Below, in pieces: positions 1 through 8,718 of a stretch of 64,000 bases of DNA. The notes below the pieces were generated by a model that saw only the letters and a program-made list of their open reading frames with translations, ran no database searches and had not been told where the DNA came from. The stretch comes from Ga0077536 sp943370145. GTDB lineage: Bacteria; Pseudomonadota; Gammaproteobacteria; Ga0077536. Location: assembly GCA_943370145.1 (NCBI GenBank), contig CALRPY020000021.1:1-64000 (forward strand). Reading direction: 5' to 3'. Position numbers and translations under genes: made by a program. Each line of letters begins with the position of its first letter. The stretch's first letter is position 1.

Positions 1-2
1 CG

Positions 3-902
3 GCGCCGTCGGCCGCGGACGAGCGCGCCGCCGTCGAGCGTCTGGCCGCCGCCCTCGCGGAGGCGGACGTGGCCCATCCCGTCCTCGCGACGGCGACCGC
101 CCGCCTCGCGACCCGCCTCGCGGCCCTGCGCGCGCGCGCGGACTGGCCCGACGCGGCCATTGCCACCGTGCGCGGCATGGTGCTGGGCGACCTGCCGCGC
201 ACCCTCGAACGCCTGCGAGGACTGCTCGACGCCGAGGCCTTCGATGCGACCGATCTGCCGGATGAGGTCCGCCAGCGCTACGTCGCGGAGGACGGGCGCG
301 CGCGCGTGGAGGTATTCCCCCGCGAAGACCTCAACGACAACGGTGCGATGCGACGCTTCGCGCGTAACGTGCAGGCGGTGGAGCCGAGTGCCACGGGTGC
401 GCCGGTCGAGCTGGTCGCCGGCAGCGAGGCGGTAATCGATTCCTGCATCAAGGCTTCCCTGCTGGCGCTGCTGGTCACGCTTGCGATGCACATCGGCGTG
501 CTGCGCGGCGTGGTCGATGCGCTGCTCGTGTCGGCGCCCCTGGTGCTCGCGATGCTGCTGACGGTCGCGACTTCGGTGCTCTTCGATTTCCCGTTCAATT
601 TCGCCAACATCATCGCGCTGCCCTTGCTGATTGGCCTGAACAACGCCTATGGCGCCTACCTCGTCGTGCGCCGCCAGCACGCGCCGAGTATCCAGAAGCT
701 GCTCGGCAGCAGCACGCCGCGCGCGGTGATGTTCAGCGGACTGACGGCGATTGCCTCGTTCGGGACGCTGGGAGTCTCGAAGCATCCAGGCACGGCGGGC
801 ATGGGCATCCTCATCGCCTTGTCTCTTGCGTATGCGCTGCTGTGCGCGCTGCTGATGCTGCCGGCGCTGATGGCGGTGCTGGAGCGACGCGGCGAGGCCT
901 GA
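3..902 (+). CDS. hpnN: Hopanoid-associated RND/MMPL transporter, C-terminal part
   Basis: The frame is open from base 3 and ends with TGA, so only the last ~300 residues of an inner-membrane transporter are present; full HpnN-type proteins are much longer. The first ~130 residues are a soluble periplasmic-type segment. A block of about five hydrophobic helices follows, including the motif FNFANIIALPLLIGLNNAYG, where HpnN and MMPL proteins have their second conserved membrane core. HpnN is known to move hopanoids to the outer membrane. The GLNNAYG loop differs from the usual acidic GVDxG form of this core. A general MMPL exporter remains possible. The next gene starts about 115 bases downstream, after a weak TTGACT-like -35 at 922-927. 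Confidence 0.75.
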   Translation, partial: APSAADERAAVERLAAALAEADVAHPVLATATARLATRLAALRARADWPDAAIATVRGMVLGDLPRTLERLRGLLDAEAFDATDLPDEVRQRYVAEDGRARVEVFPREDLNDNGAMRRFARNVQAVEPSATGAPVELVAGSEAVIDSCIKASLLALLVTLAMHIGVLRGVVDALLVSAPLVLAMLLTVATSVLFDFPFNFANIIALPLLIGLNNAYGAYLVVRRQHAPSIQKLLGSSTPRAVMFSGLTAIASFGTLGVSKHPGTAGMGILIALSLAYALLCALLMLPALMAVLERRGEA

Positions 903-1018
903 GGCTCCGCGGGGTGAGGCGTTGACTGCCTGGCCTCGCGGCTGACAGAGTGTTTTCCACCAACCGAATCGACAACAGGGCGGCCGGTACCCGGTCCGCC
1001 CGGCAGGAGGTCCCGCTG

Positions 1019-1675
1019 ATGATCAAGCTCCACGGCTTCGCCGTGTCCAACTACTACAACATGGTCAAGTTCGCGCTGCTCGAGAAGGGTATCGCGTTCG
1101 AGGAAGTCGCGGCGGCGCCTAGCCAGGAGCCCGGCTATACGAGCAAGAGCCCGATGGGCAAGGTGCCGTGCATCGAAACGCCCGAGGGCTTCCTGTCCGA
1201 AACCGCGGCGATTCTCGACTACCTCGAGGAGAGCCACCCTGAACCGCGGCTGCTTCCCAGCGACGCGTTTGCCCGCGCGAAGGTCCGCGAGGTCATGCGC
1301 GGCCTCGAGCTCTACATCGAGCTGCAGGCGCGCCGTCATTTCCGTCACGTGTTCTTCGGTGAGGCGAAGTCCCAGGTCGCGGTCGACGAGGTGCGCCCGG
1401 TCGTCGAGAACGGCCTGAGAGCGCTGCGCCAGCTGGCGGGCAAGGGGCCGTGGCTGTGTGGTGAGCAGTTCACGCTTGCGGATATTTTCGCGTATCACAC
1501 CTTCGGCTACGCCGCGATGACGATGAACGCGATCTACGGATGGGACATCGTTGCCGAGGTGCCCGGGCTGAAGGACACGCTGGCCCGCATCGCCGAGCGC
1601 CCCGCCGCGAAGAAGGTGGATGCCGACCAGCAGCTTGCCCTGCAGGCCTTCATGGCGCAGAAGGCGGCAGGCTGA
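1019..1675 (+). CDS. Glutathione S-transferase family protein
   Basis: A cytosolic protein of 218 residues with the two-domain GST layout. The thioredoxin-like N-terminal half (about 1-80) contains KVPCIETPEG with the cis-proline position, followed by LSETAAILDYL, the glutathione-binding Ser/Glu motif. The C-terminal half is all helical. The frame is open upstream to a start at 950, but AGGAGG lies eight bases before the ATG at 1019 and the fold begins there with MIKLHGF, so 1019 was chosen. Such GSTs conjugate or reductively process electrophiles. The substrate cannot be read from sequence, and the neighbours are not obviously co-functional. Confidence 0.88.
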   Translation: MIKLHGFAVSNYYNMVKFALLEKGIAFEEVAAAPSQEPGYTSKSPMGKVPCIETPEGFLSETAAILDYLEESHPEPRLLPSDAFARAKVREVMRGLELYIELQARRHFRHVFFGEAKSQVAVDEVRPVVENGLRALRQLAGKGPWLCGEQFTLADIFAYHTFGYAAMTMNAIYGWDIVAEVPGLKDTLARIAERPAAKKVDADQQLALQAFMAQKAAG

Positions 1676-1775
1676 CGCATGGCGGGCCGGGGCGCGCGGC
1701 ACACCCGTGGCCGCGCGTTCGCAGCCGATACCGGCCGTGGGCCGCATACCGTAATCACCGACTGAGGATTCGTTC

Positions 1776-2702
1776 ATGCCGCGTAAAGTGATCATCACCT
1801 GTGCCGTCACCGGCGCGATTCACACGCCGACGATGTCACCCTACCTGCCGATCACGCCCGAGGAGATCGCGGAGGCCGCGCTGGGCGCGGCGGAGGCGGG
1901 CGCCGCGATCGTTCACTTGCATGCTCGAAAACGCGAGGACGGGAGCCCCAGCCAGGATCCTGCGCTGTTCATGGAGTTCGTGCCGGCCATCAAGGCCGCA
2001 AGCGACGTCGTGATCAACCTCACGACAGGCGGCGCGCCGACGATGCTCGTCGAGGAGCGTCTGCAGCCCGCGCTCAAGCTCAAGCCCGAGGTCGCGTCGC
2101 TGAACATGGGCTCGATGAACTTCGGCCTGTACGAAATGGTCGGGCGTTACAAGGAATTCAAGTACGACTGGGAAAAGCCCTACCTCGTCAACAGCGACGA
2201 CCGCATCTTCAAGAATACCTTCAAGGATATCGCGTACATCCTCGAGTCGTGCAGCGACAACGACACGCGATTCGAGATCGAATGCTACGACATCGGTCAC
2301 CTGTACACTGCCGCGCACTTCCTCGATCGGGGGCTCATCAAGCCTCCGCTGCTGATCCAGTCGGTCTTTGGCCTGCGTGGCGGCATCGGCGCGCACTTCG
2401 AGGATGTCATGCACATGCGCCGCACCGCCGATCGCCTGTTCGGCCACGATTACCTGTGGTCGGTACTCGGCGCCGGCCGCAACCAGATTCCGGTGGCGAC
2501 GATGTCGGCCGCAATGGGCGGCATGGTGCGCGTGGGGCTCGAGGATTCGCTGTGGGACGGCCCCGGCAATCTTGCCCAGACCAATGCCGCGCAGGTGCGG
2601 CGGATCCGCACCGTGATCGAGGCGCTGTCGCTCGAGGTGGCGACGCCCGACGAGGCCCGCGCGATGCTCAAGCTGAAGGGCCGCCACAACGTGGCGTTCT
2701 GA
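1776..2702 (+). CDS. BKACE-family beta-keto acid cleavage enzyme (DUF849)
   Basis: A protein of 308 residues matching the BKACE family, Zn2+-dependent TIM barrels that condense a beta-keto acid with acetyl-CoA and release acetoacetate plus a new CoA ester. The N-terminal VIITCAVTGA and the metal-binding pair H47/H49 in IVHLHAR are clear. NLTTGG and the VGLED segment near residue 255, where the family keeps its third metal ligand, are also present. The founding member is Kce of lysine fermentation, but family members act on many beta-keto acids, so the substrate is open. The gene stands alone on this strand and its 3' side faces a convergent oxidoreductase gene across a repeat-rich gap. Confidence 0.9.
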   Translation: MPRKVIITCAVTGAIHTPTMSPYLPITPEEIAEAALGAAEAGAAIVHLHARKREDGSPSQDPALFMEFVPAIKAASDVVINLTTGGAPTMLVEERLQPALKLKPEVASLNMGSMNFGLYEMVGRYKEFKYDWEKPYLVNSDDRIFKNTFKDIAYILESCSDNDTRFEIECYDIGHLYTAAHFLDRGLIKPPLLIQSVFGLRGGIGAHFEDVMHMRRTADRLFGHDYLWSVLGAGRNQIPVATMSAAMGGMVRVGLEDSLWDGPGNLAQTNAAQVRRIRTVIEALSLEVATPDEARAMLKLKGRHNVAF

Positions 2703-2817
2703 GGTTTTTGGCTGCGCGGCGCAACGGGCGCCGCCTCCGCGACGACCGGGGGCGTCGTCTCCCCCGCCTGCGTCCCGGTCACTCTTTCCCGGCCGTGCGA
2801 CATGAACACAAGGGCGT

Positions 2818-2866
2818 GAAAAGAGAAAAGGTGTCAGATGTCAAATCTGACACCTTTTCTCTTTTC
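2818..2866. repeat. Perfect 22-bp inverted repeat, possible bidirectional terminator
   Basis: Arms at 2818-2839 and 2845-2866 are exact reverse complements around a 5-base loop (GTCAA). The outer part of the left arm is A-rich and that of the right arm is T-rich, so transcripts from either side form a long hairpin with U-rich 3' stem bases. It lies between the convergent BKACE and LLM oxidoreductase genes, where a two-way terminator would be expected. The core GGTGTCAGAT is reminiscent of short palindromic intergenic elements in proteobacteria, but that link is from memory only. Confidence 0.8.
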
Positions 2867-2994
2867 TCCCCTCAGGCCCGAGGGGGCGGGGCCAAGATCC
2901 GCGGCAGACGCGGGTGCCGGCGTTCGTGTTCGTACGGGCCACCCAACACCGGGGAGACTTCCGCGGTGGCGGCGAATCCCTCACACCACTGTCC

Positions 2995-3083
2995 CTCTCC
3001 GTGTCCTCCGTGCTCTCCGTGGTCAAAATGCGGCTTCTGCTGCCGCGCAAACGCCTGGCTTCATCACGGAGAACACGGAGAAG
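2995..3083 (-). repeat. CACGGAG-heptamer inverted element, copy 1
   Basis: Tandem CTCCGTG heptamers (2995-3022) are followed about 40 bases later by the complementary CACGGAGAACACGGAG (3065-3080), giving a long imperfect hairpin. Read on the minus strand, the inner part CAGCAG, ATTTT, ACCACGGAG matches the same order of blocks in a second copy at 19478-19584 on the plus strand, so this is a dispersed element and not a local accident. Together with the 22-bp inverted repeat it fills the 387-base gap between the flanking genes. No coding sequence was seen in the gap. Confidence 0.75.
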
Positions 3084-3089
3084 TCGCTT

Positions 3090-4163
3090 TCAGTACTTGT
3101 CGATCACCTCGCGCCCGAACTCGCGGATCATCTCGCGGGCGTCGGTGCCACAGACGTTCAGCGCGATGTTCGTCACGCCGGCCGCCTCCAGTTCGCGGAT
3201 GCGGTCGATGATCTCCGGGCCTGAGCCCGTCAACGTGCCGGCCTTGATCAGCTCCGGCGTCAGGTAGGCGCGCTCGCCTTCCCGCATGAACACCAGATGG
3301 CCGAGGTGCATTTCCTGGAAGCGGCGGTCCATCGGTGTCTTCATCTGCATGATGTGGCTGTCGAAATAGTGTTTCGCCTGCGCGGCCACCGATGGCGGCG
3401 CAAAGGGGCCGACCTGGATGTCCTTCGGGTCCCAGTTGGTATGCAGGAGCAGGATGGCCATTGGGCCGATCTGCCTCGCGACGCGGTCGGACATGATCGA
3501 TTCACCTGGCCGCAGCACGCAGGCCGAGGTCAGGTTCGTGCAGTAGACCTCCGGCATCGCGCGTCCCGCCGCCGTGGCGGCGGCCTTGATCTGCTTGATG
3601 CTGCTGGCGATGTAGTCCGGGTCGAGACCGATCGTGACCCAGCCGTCAGCCAGTTCTCCCGTCATCTGGATGGCCTTCGGGCCGTTCGAGGCCATGTGGA
3701 TCGGGATGGGATCCTTGATGTTGATGTAGCCATGGTCCGGATGGAGGAACCTGATGTGCCGCTCACGCTCGCCCTCGCGGTACAGCGCCTCCTTGCCGGA
3801 CAGCAGGTCGCGGATGATTTCGACGTGCTCGCGCATCGTTTTCAGCGTAATCGGCGGCATGCCCATCACGTTGCGCCCGGTGAAGCCGGTGCCCACGCCG
3901 AGGATCACGCGTCCCGGCGCCAGTTCGTTGATGGTCGCGATCGAGTGCGCCGTCACCGGCGCGATGCGGTTGCCGAGGATCGACACCAGTGTGCCAATCT
4001 TGATTGTGCGCGTGTGGTGGGCGACCAGCGCCATGCTGGCGTAGACATCGCTGTAGCACATCTGCGAGTCGTAGAACCAGGTGTGGGAAAAACCGTAATC
4101 CTCCGCCATTTTCGCGTCTTCCCACGCGCGGATGTAGGTCGGAAAACTGATGCCGAAATCCAT
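3090..4163 (-). CDS. LLM-class (F420/flavin-dependent) oxidoreductase
   Basis: A protein of 357 residues of the bacterial luciferase-like TIM-barrel family. MDFGISFPT at the N-terminus, the GLDPDYIASSI region and repeated Gly-rich barrel segments such as VILGVGTGFTGRNVMGMPP fit the branch that uses coenzyme F420 or FMN. These enzymes oxidise or monooxygenate small organic substrates. F420 use is inferred from resemblance to the mycobacterial members. If correct, the genome should encode F420 synthesis, which is not in this window. The gene is monocistronic, converges on BKACE, and has a TTGACA -35-like hexamer inside an inverted repeat about 65 bases upstream of its ATG. Confidence 0.85.
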   Translation of the reverse strand: MDFGISFPTYIRAWEDAKMAEDYGFSHTWFYDSQMCYSDVYASMALVAHHTRTIKIGTLVSILGNRIAPVTAHSIATINELAPGRVILGVGTGFTGRNVMGMPPITLKTMREHVEIIRDLLSGKEALYREGERERHIRFLHPDHGYINIKDPIPIHMASNGPKAIQMTGELADGWVTIGLDPDYIASSIKQIKAAATAAGRAMPEVYCTNLTSACVLRPGESIMSDRVARQIGPMAILLLHTNWDPKDIQVGPFAPPSVAAQAKHYFDSHIMQMKTPMDRRFQEMHLGHLVFMREGERAYLTPELIKAGTLTGSGPEIIDRIRELEAAGVTNIALNVCGTDAREMIREFGREVIDKY

Positions 4164-4225
4164 GAATGACTCCCCTCATTGTTGTGCTTGCACGCGTCAG
4201 CCGGTATCGCCGCTCGTGGCCTCGT

Positions 4226-4245
4226 CACGAACTGTCAATTTCGTG
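4226..4245 (-). promoter_or_regulatory. Inverted repeat around a TTGACA -35 candidate
   Basis: CACGAA (4226-4231) and TTCGTG (4240-4245) are perfect six-base arms around eight bases. On the minus strand those eight bases overlap TTGACA (4238-4233), a consensus -35 hexamer oriented toward the LLM oxidoreductase. No convincing -10 follows at 16-18 bases, so promoter activity is uncertain. The arrangement would suit a dimeric repressor covering the -35 region. Confidence 0.35.
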
Positions 4246-4361
4246 TCGTCACTCCCGGAGGCGCTGGCGGCGCGCGTGGCCGGACGTTAACCTGACCAGC
4301 ACGCGCTGGGAACATGGCACGCTGTCCGGGCGCTGTCATCCAGCAAACGGAGGAACGAACC

Positions 4362-4694
4362 GTGCATCGTGTCGATCGCCGCACCAGGCCGCGCATGCCG
4401 CGCAAGGAACCACTCTACGTACAGCTTGCCGCGGCAGGCACGCCAACCGGTGCACGGGTCCTGCGCTGCGAATCCGCCGACCTGTCGAGCGTCGGCCTGC
4501 GCGTCAGCGTGACCGAGCCCTTGCCGCCCGGCACGCCGGTCGAAGTGTGGATCAGGCTTGCTGAACTGGGCAGCAATTTCTACCTCCACGGACGCGTGCG
4601 CTGGTACAGCACGGCGACTGCAGAAGCCGGTATCGGCATGTGCTTTGCCGAAGGCACCGACTACTGGCAGTGGCTCGCGCTCATCGACGACTGA
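4362..4694 (+). CDS. PilZ-domain protein
   Basis: A 110-residue single-domain protein with both halves of the c-di-GMP binding signature: an arginine cluster near the N-terminus (DRRTRPR) and DLSSVGLRV, the D/N-x-S-x-x-G motif. The rest fits the PilZ beta-barrel. It likely acts as a small cytosolic c-di-GMP receptor, with an unknown partner. An in-frame ATG exists at 4314, but GGAGG sits eight bases before the GTG at 4362 and the domain begins just after it, so the GTG start is preferred. Confidence 0.85.
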   Translation: MHRVDRRTRPRMPRKEPLYVQLAAAGTPTGARVLRCESADLSSVGLRVSVTEPLPPGTPVEVWIRLAELGSNFYLHGRVRWYSTATAEAGIGMCFAEGTDYWQWLALIDD

Positions 4695-4743
4695 CCCCTC
4701 AGCAACCCGGCCGGGCCGCTCAAGCCCCTTCGCATCCGGGACG

Positions 4744-4794
4744 TTGCCACCGGTCTCTCCCACCCATTAGAATCGACCATACGCCGCCGTATGG
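4744..4794 (+). promoter_or_regulatory. Sigma70-type promoter with palindromic operator at +1
   Basis: TTGCCA (4744-4749) and TAGAAT (4768-4773) are each 5/6 matches to -35 and -10 with an 18-base spacer, pointing at the large flavoprotein gene. Transcription would start near 4780. Exactly there lies an 18-bp palindrome, CCATACG (4777-4783), four bases, CGTATGG (4788-4794). A repressor bound at this position would block initiation. The leader to the ATG at 4837 is about 55 bases. Confidence 0.5.
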
Positions 4795-4836
4795 AGCGGC
4801 CTTGCCAATGCGCGCCCGCGTGCCGCCCGGAGCCCC

Positions 4837-7800
4837 ATGACTGACACCGCCCATGATTTCTCGACAGGTCCCGAGCTGACGCTCGGCATCGATGGATTCA
4901 GCTACGCCGACCTCTACGATCCGGTTGCGCTGGCGCGACTCAGTGTCACCTTCGATACCTACCTCGTCGACGAGGCGCCTGGCCTCGCTGAGCGACTCAA
5001 GGCCTATCGCGCCTGCGCCGGCGCCGGCATGACACCGGAGGAGGTGTCGGCGGTGCTGACCGACGCGGGCCCCTTCGTCGGCCATTTCATCGCGCGCCTG
5101 TTCAACATCGAGGACGCCTGGTCCGCGCAGCGGGGAATCATCCGCGACGAGGACGAAACGCTGTTCCGCTATCGCACCGAAGTGATGGCGGGTCTCGCCA
5201 AGCGCTTCAAGGGCGTCGACGTGAACGGCTTCGACTGGGCAACGCTGTCGGCCCGGGTGGTCGCGCTCCGCGCGGCGGTCGCGCCCGGTGCGCGTCTGCC
5301 CGGCGATCCGGAATACCTGACTGCGCGTGCCGGTCTCGTCGCCGCGGGCAAGCTGGCCCCGCCGCAGGGTTTTCGCGCGGCGCTCGGCACGCAGGCGGCG
5401 CTGTTCCCGGAACTCTCCGGTGACGATGCCGCGCTGCTGGCCGCGTGCGAGGACACGCTGGCACGCTGGGCGCACGCGATCAGGACGGACGCCTCGCGCG
5501 ACCCGGTCGCAGCAGCGTGGATCCTGTTCAAGGAACCGGCCAAGACCGACGTCGACCACCTGGTCCACCACCAGGTCAACGAGCGGCCCGGCTTCCAGAC
5601 CTGGATGGCGCCGCTGCACGACATGCGCCGCCGCGACGGCTTCAAGCTGACGGACCGCCGCATGAACGGTCGGCAGGTGCTGTACGAAGTCGACCATTGC
5701 ATCTACTGCCATGACCGTGATGCCGACTCCTGCTCCAAGGGCATGCGCCAGAAGAAGGGCGTGGATGGCTTCAAGGTCAACGCGCTCGGGGTGACGGCGA
5801 CCGGCTGTCCGCTCGGCGAGAAGATCTCGGAGATGCACGTCGTCAAGCGCCAGGGCGACAACATCGGCGCGCTCGCGCTGGTGGCCATCGACAACCCGAT
5901 GTGCCCGGGCACCGGCCACCGGATCTGCAACGACTGCATGAAGGGCTGCATCTACCAGAAGACCGAGCCCGTCAACATTCCGCAGATCGAGACCAGCGTC
6001 CTGACCGACGTCCTCGAGCTGCCGTGGGGTTTCGAGATCTACGGGCTGCTGACGCGCTGGAACCCGCTGAACGTCAATCGCCCCCATGCGCTGCCTTACA
6101 ACGGTCGCAAGGTGCTGGTGGTCGGGATGGGCCCGGCCGGCTACACGCTGTCGCATTACCTGTTGAACGAGGGCTTCGGCGTCGTCGGCATCGATGCGCT
6201 GAAGCTCGAGCCGCTGCCCACCGCGCTGACCGGCACGCCGAGCGTGCCGCCGCGACCGGTGCATGACTTCAAGCGGCTCTATGACGAACTCGACCGCCGG
6301 ACAGTCAACGGCTTCGGCGGCGTGGCCGAGTACGGTATCACCGTGCGCTGGGACAAGAACTTCCTGAAGGTCATCTACCTCACGCTGCTGCGCAGGCAGA
6401 CCTTCCGCGTCTATGGCGGTGTCCGTTTCGGCGGCACGCTGACCCTGGAAGACGCGTGGGACCTTGGCTTCGACCACGTTGCGCTCGCGACGGGCGCCGG
6501 CAAGCCGTCGGTCATCGGTCTCAAGAACAATCTCGTGCGCGGCATCCGCAAGGCCTCGGACTTCCTGATGGGCCTGCAGCTGACCGGCGCGGCCAAGGAC
6601 GATTCGCTGGCGAACATGCAGGTGCGCCTGCCGCTCGGCGTGATCGGCGGTGGCCTCACCGCGATCGACACCACCACCGAACTGATGGCGTACTACCCGA
6701 AGCAGGTCGAGAAGACCCTGCACCGCTACGAGGCGCTGTGCGCCCAGCACGGTGAAGACGTGGTGCGCAAACGCTTCGACGACGAGGAAAGCGGCGTGCT
6801 CGACGAGTTCCTCGTCCACGGGCGTGCGATCCGGGCCGAGCGTGAACGGGCGAAGGCGGCTGGCGAGGAGCCCGACTTCTCGCCGCTGGTGCGGGCATGG
6901 GGCGGCGTGACGCTGTTCTACCGCAAGGCGCTGTCCGACTCGCCGGCCTATCGCCAGAACCACGAGGAAATCAACGAGGCGCTGAAGGAGGGGATCGAGA
7001 TCGCGGCAGGCATGAACCCGCTCGAAGCCCTGACCGATGAGCGCGGCATGCTGCGCGCGGTGGTCTTCGAGCAGCTGCTCGACGACGGGAGCAAGCGCCA
7101 GTTCGAGGTGCCGCTGCGCGGCCTGTTCATCGCGGCCGGCACCTCGCCCAACACGATCTATGAATCCGAGAACCCGGGCACCTTCGACCTGGACGGCAAG
7201 TTCTTCGCGCGTTTCGAGCCGACCGCTCCGACCGCGCATCCGGACTTCACCCCCGGCACCGGCGAAGGCGGACCGAAGCAGGCCCAGCCCGCGCCGTTCA
7301 CGTCCTATGCGCGCAACGGGCGCTATGTCTCGTTCTACGGCGACAACCACCCGGTCTATGCCGGCAACGTGGTGAAGGCCATGGCGAGCGCGAAGGATGG
7401 CTACCCCTACATCGCCGCGCTGTTCGCGGAGGAGCGCGCGAAACTCTCCCCGGCCGAACAACCAGGGCGGGATGCGGCGCTGCGCCGCTTCTTCGGCGAC
7501 CTCGACGACGCCTTCATCGCACGCGTGCACGAGGTCAACCGCCTGACGCCGACGATCATCGAGGTCGTCGTCCGCGCACCGTTCGCGGCGCGCCGCTTCG
7601 AACCCGGCCAGTTCTACCGCGTGCAGAACCTCGAGGCCTTGGCGGCCACCGTCGGGGATACGCGCCTCGCCACCGAAGGTCTCGCGCTGACGGGCGCGTG
7701 GGTGGACAAGCAGGCTGGCCTCGTGTCGCTGATCGCGCTCGAGATGGGCACTTCCTCGCGCCTGCTGCAGCGGCTGCAGGTCGGCGAGCCGCTGGTCGTG

Positions 7801-8478
7801 ATGGGCGTCACCGGCGCGCCGACGCACATTCCCGGCAACCAGACCGTCGCGATGATCGGTGGCGGCCTCGGCAACGCCGTGCTGTTCTCGATCGGCAAGG
7901 CGCTGCGCGCGGCCGGCAACCGGGTCGTGTACTTCGCGGGCTACAAGAAGTCGATCGACGTGTTCAAGAAGGACGACATCGAGGCCGCGGCGGATGTCGT
8001 CGTGTGGTCGGTCGATCCCGGCCCCGGCGTCGAGGCGATCGCGCCGCGCCGGCCGCAGGACCGCACGAACGTCGGCAATGTGCTCGAGACGATGGTGGCC
8101 TATGCGACCGGCGGGCTGGGCGACGTCACCATCCCGCTGGCGGATGCCGACGAGCTGATCGTGATCGGTTCGGACGCGATGATGAATGCCGTCAAGAAGG
8201 CACGTGCCGGCATGCTCGCCCCACATCTGAAACCGAAACATCGCGCAATCGGCTCCATCAACTCGCCGATGCAGTGCATGATGAAGGGCGTCTGCGCGCA
8301 GTGCATGTGCCGGCACGTCGATCCGGAGACGGGCAAGGAGAGTTTCGTCTATTCCTGCCTGAACCAGGACCAGCCACTGGATCTCGTGGACTTCGACCAT
8401 CTCCGCGCCCGCCTGCGCCAGAACAGCGTGCAGGAGAAGCTGTCCAACCTCTGGCTCGACGGCCTGCTGCAGGCCTGA
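4837..8478 (+). CDS. NfnAB-like fused FAD/Fe-S pyridine nucleotide oxidoreductase
   Basis: A 1213-residue multidomain flavoprotein. Residues 1 to ~270 are an unrecognised, probably helical domain. Cysteines 288, 291, 356, 364, 367 and 371 form a ferredoxin-like cluster region as in GltD/NfnB. Two Rossmann motifs follow, GMGPAG (430-435) for FAD and IGGGL near 603 for NAD(P). From ~885 on, the protein resembles the ferredoxin reductase-like electron-transfer subunits of NfnA and PyrK: PGQFYRVQ, MIGGGLGNAV, and a terminal cluster motif C1147-x5-C1153-x2-C1156-x17-C1174. NfnAB is known to bifurcate electrons between NADPH, NADH and ferredoxin. Function here is inferred from architecture alone. 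A glutamate-synthase-like reductase for another partner is an alternative. It has its own promoter with a palindrome. Confidence 0.8.
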   Translation: MTDTAHDFSTGPELTLGIDGFSYADLYDPVALARLSVTFDTYLVDEAPGLAERLKAYRACAGAGMTPEEVSAVLTDAGPFVGHFIARLFNIEDAWSAQRGIIRDEDETLFRYRTEVMAGLAKRFKGVDVNGFDWATLSARVVALRAAVAPGARLPGDPEYLTARAGLVAAGKLAPPQGFRAALGTQAALFPELSGDDAALLAACEDTLARWAHAIRTDASRDPVAAAWILFKEPAKTDVDHLVHHQVNERPGFQTWMAPLHDMRRRDGFKLTDRRMNGRQVLYEVDHCIYCHDRDADSCSKGMRQKKGVDGFKVNALGVTATGCPLGEKISEMHVVKRQGDNIGALALVAIDNPMCPGTGHRICNDCMKGCIYQKTEPVNIPQIETSVLTDVLELPWGFEIYGLLTRWNPLNVNRPHALPYNGRKVLVVGMGPAGYTLSHYLLNEGFGVVGIDALKLEPLPTALTGTPSVPPRPVHDFKRLYDELDRRTVNGFGGVAEYGITVRWDKNFLKVIYLTLLRRQTFRVYGGVRFGGTLTLEDAWDLGFDHVALATGAGKPSVIGLKNNLVRGIRKASDFLMGLQLTGAAKDDSLANMQVRLPLGVIGGGLTAIDTTTELMAYYPKQVEKTLHRYEALCAQHGEDVVRKRFDDEESGVLDEFLVHGRAIRAERERAKAAGEEPDFSPLVRAWGGVTLFYRKALSDSPAYRQNHEEINEALKEGIEIAAGMNPLEALTDERGMLRAVVFEQLLDDGSKRQFEVPLRGLFIAAGTSPNTIYESENPGTFDLDGKFFARFEPTAPTAHPDFTPGTGEGGPKQAQPAPFTSYARNGRYVSFYGDNHPVYAGNVVKAMASAKDGYPYIAALFAEERAKLSPAEQPGRDAALRRFFGDLDDAFIARVHEVNRLTPTIIEVVVRAPFAARRFEPGQFYRVQNLEALAATVGDTRLATEGLALTGAWVDKQAGLVSLIALEMGTSSRLLQRLQVGEPLVVMGVTGAPTHIPGNQTVAMIGGGLGNAVLFSIGKALRAAGNRVVYFAGYKKSIDVFKKDDIEAAADVVVWSVDPGPGVEAIAPRRPQDRTNVGNVLETMVAYATGGLGDVTIPLADADELIVIGSDAMMNAVKKARAGMLAPHLKPKHRAIGSINSPMQCMMKGVCAQCMCRHVDPETGKESFVYSCLNQDQPLDLVDFDHLRARLRQNSVQEKLSNLWLDGLLQA

Positions 8479-8718
8479 GCGCCGCGACTGCTGGGAAGGG
8501 GCGGCTCCTGCAGCCGCCCCCGCCCAGCGACGCCCGTCCCTGAAACCGGTGACGGCGGCATTCAGCCGCCCATCCGGCCAGCCCGCGCGCGCCCCGGTCC
8601 GCCGGGTATTCGTAATCTTCGAGGCATGCCTTGTGCGAAAGCGACTTTTGCGCGCAGGCGCCCGAGCCTTATCGTCGCCGCCTGTCCGGGGTCGTGTCAT
8701 GCAATGGAGGATCCGACG

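Noticed and set aside
2995..3083. Heptamer tract considered as a CRISPR array
   Set aside because: Units are 7 bases without unique spacers, arranged as inverted arms, and no cas gene is present.
4720..8700. Minus-strand open frame of 1326 codons opposite the large flavoprotein gene
   Set aside because: It mirrors the GC-rich plus-strand gene. The product is Arg/His/Ala-rich without domains, while the plus-strand product has clear flavin, NAD and cluster motifs.
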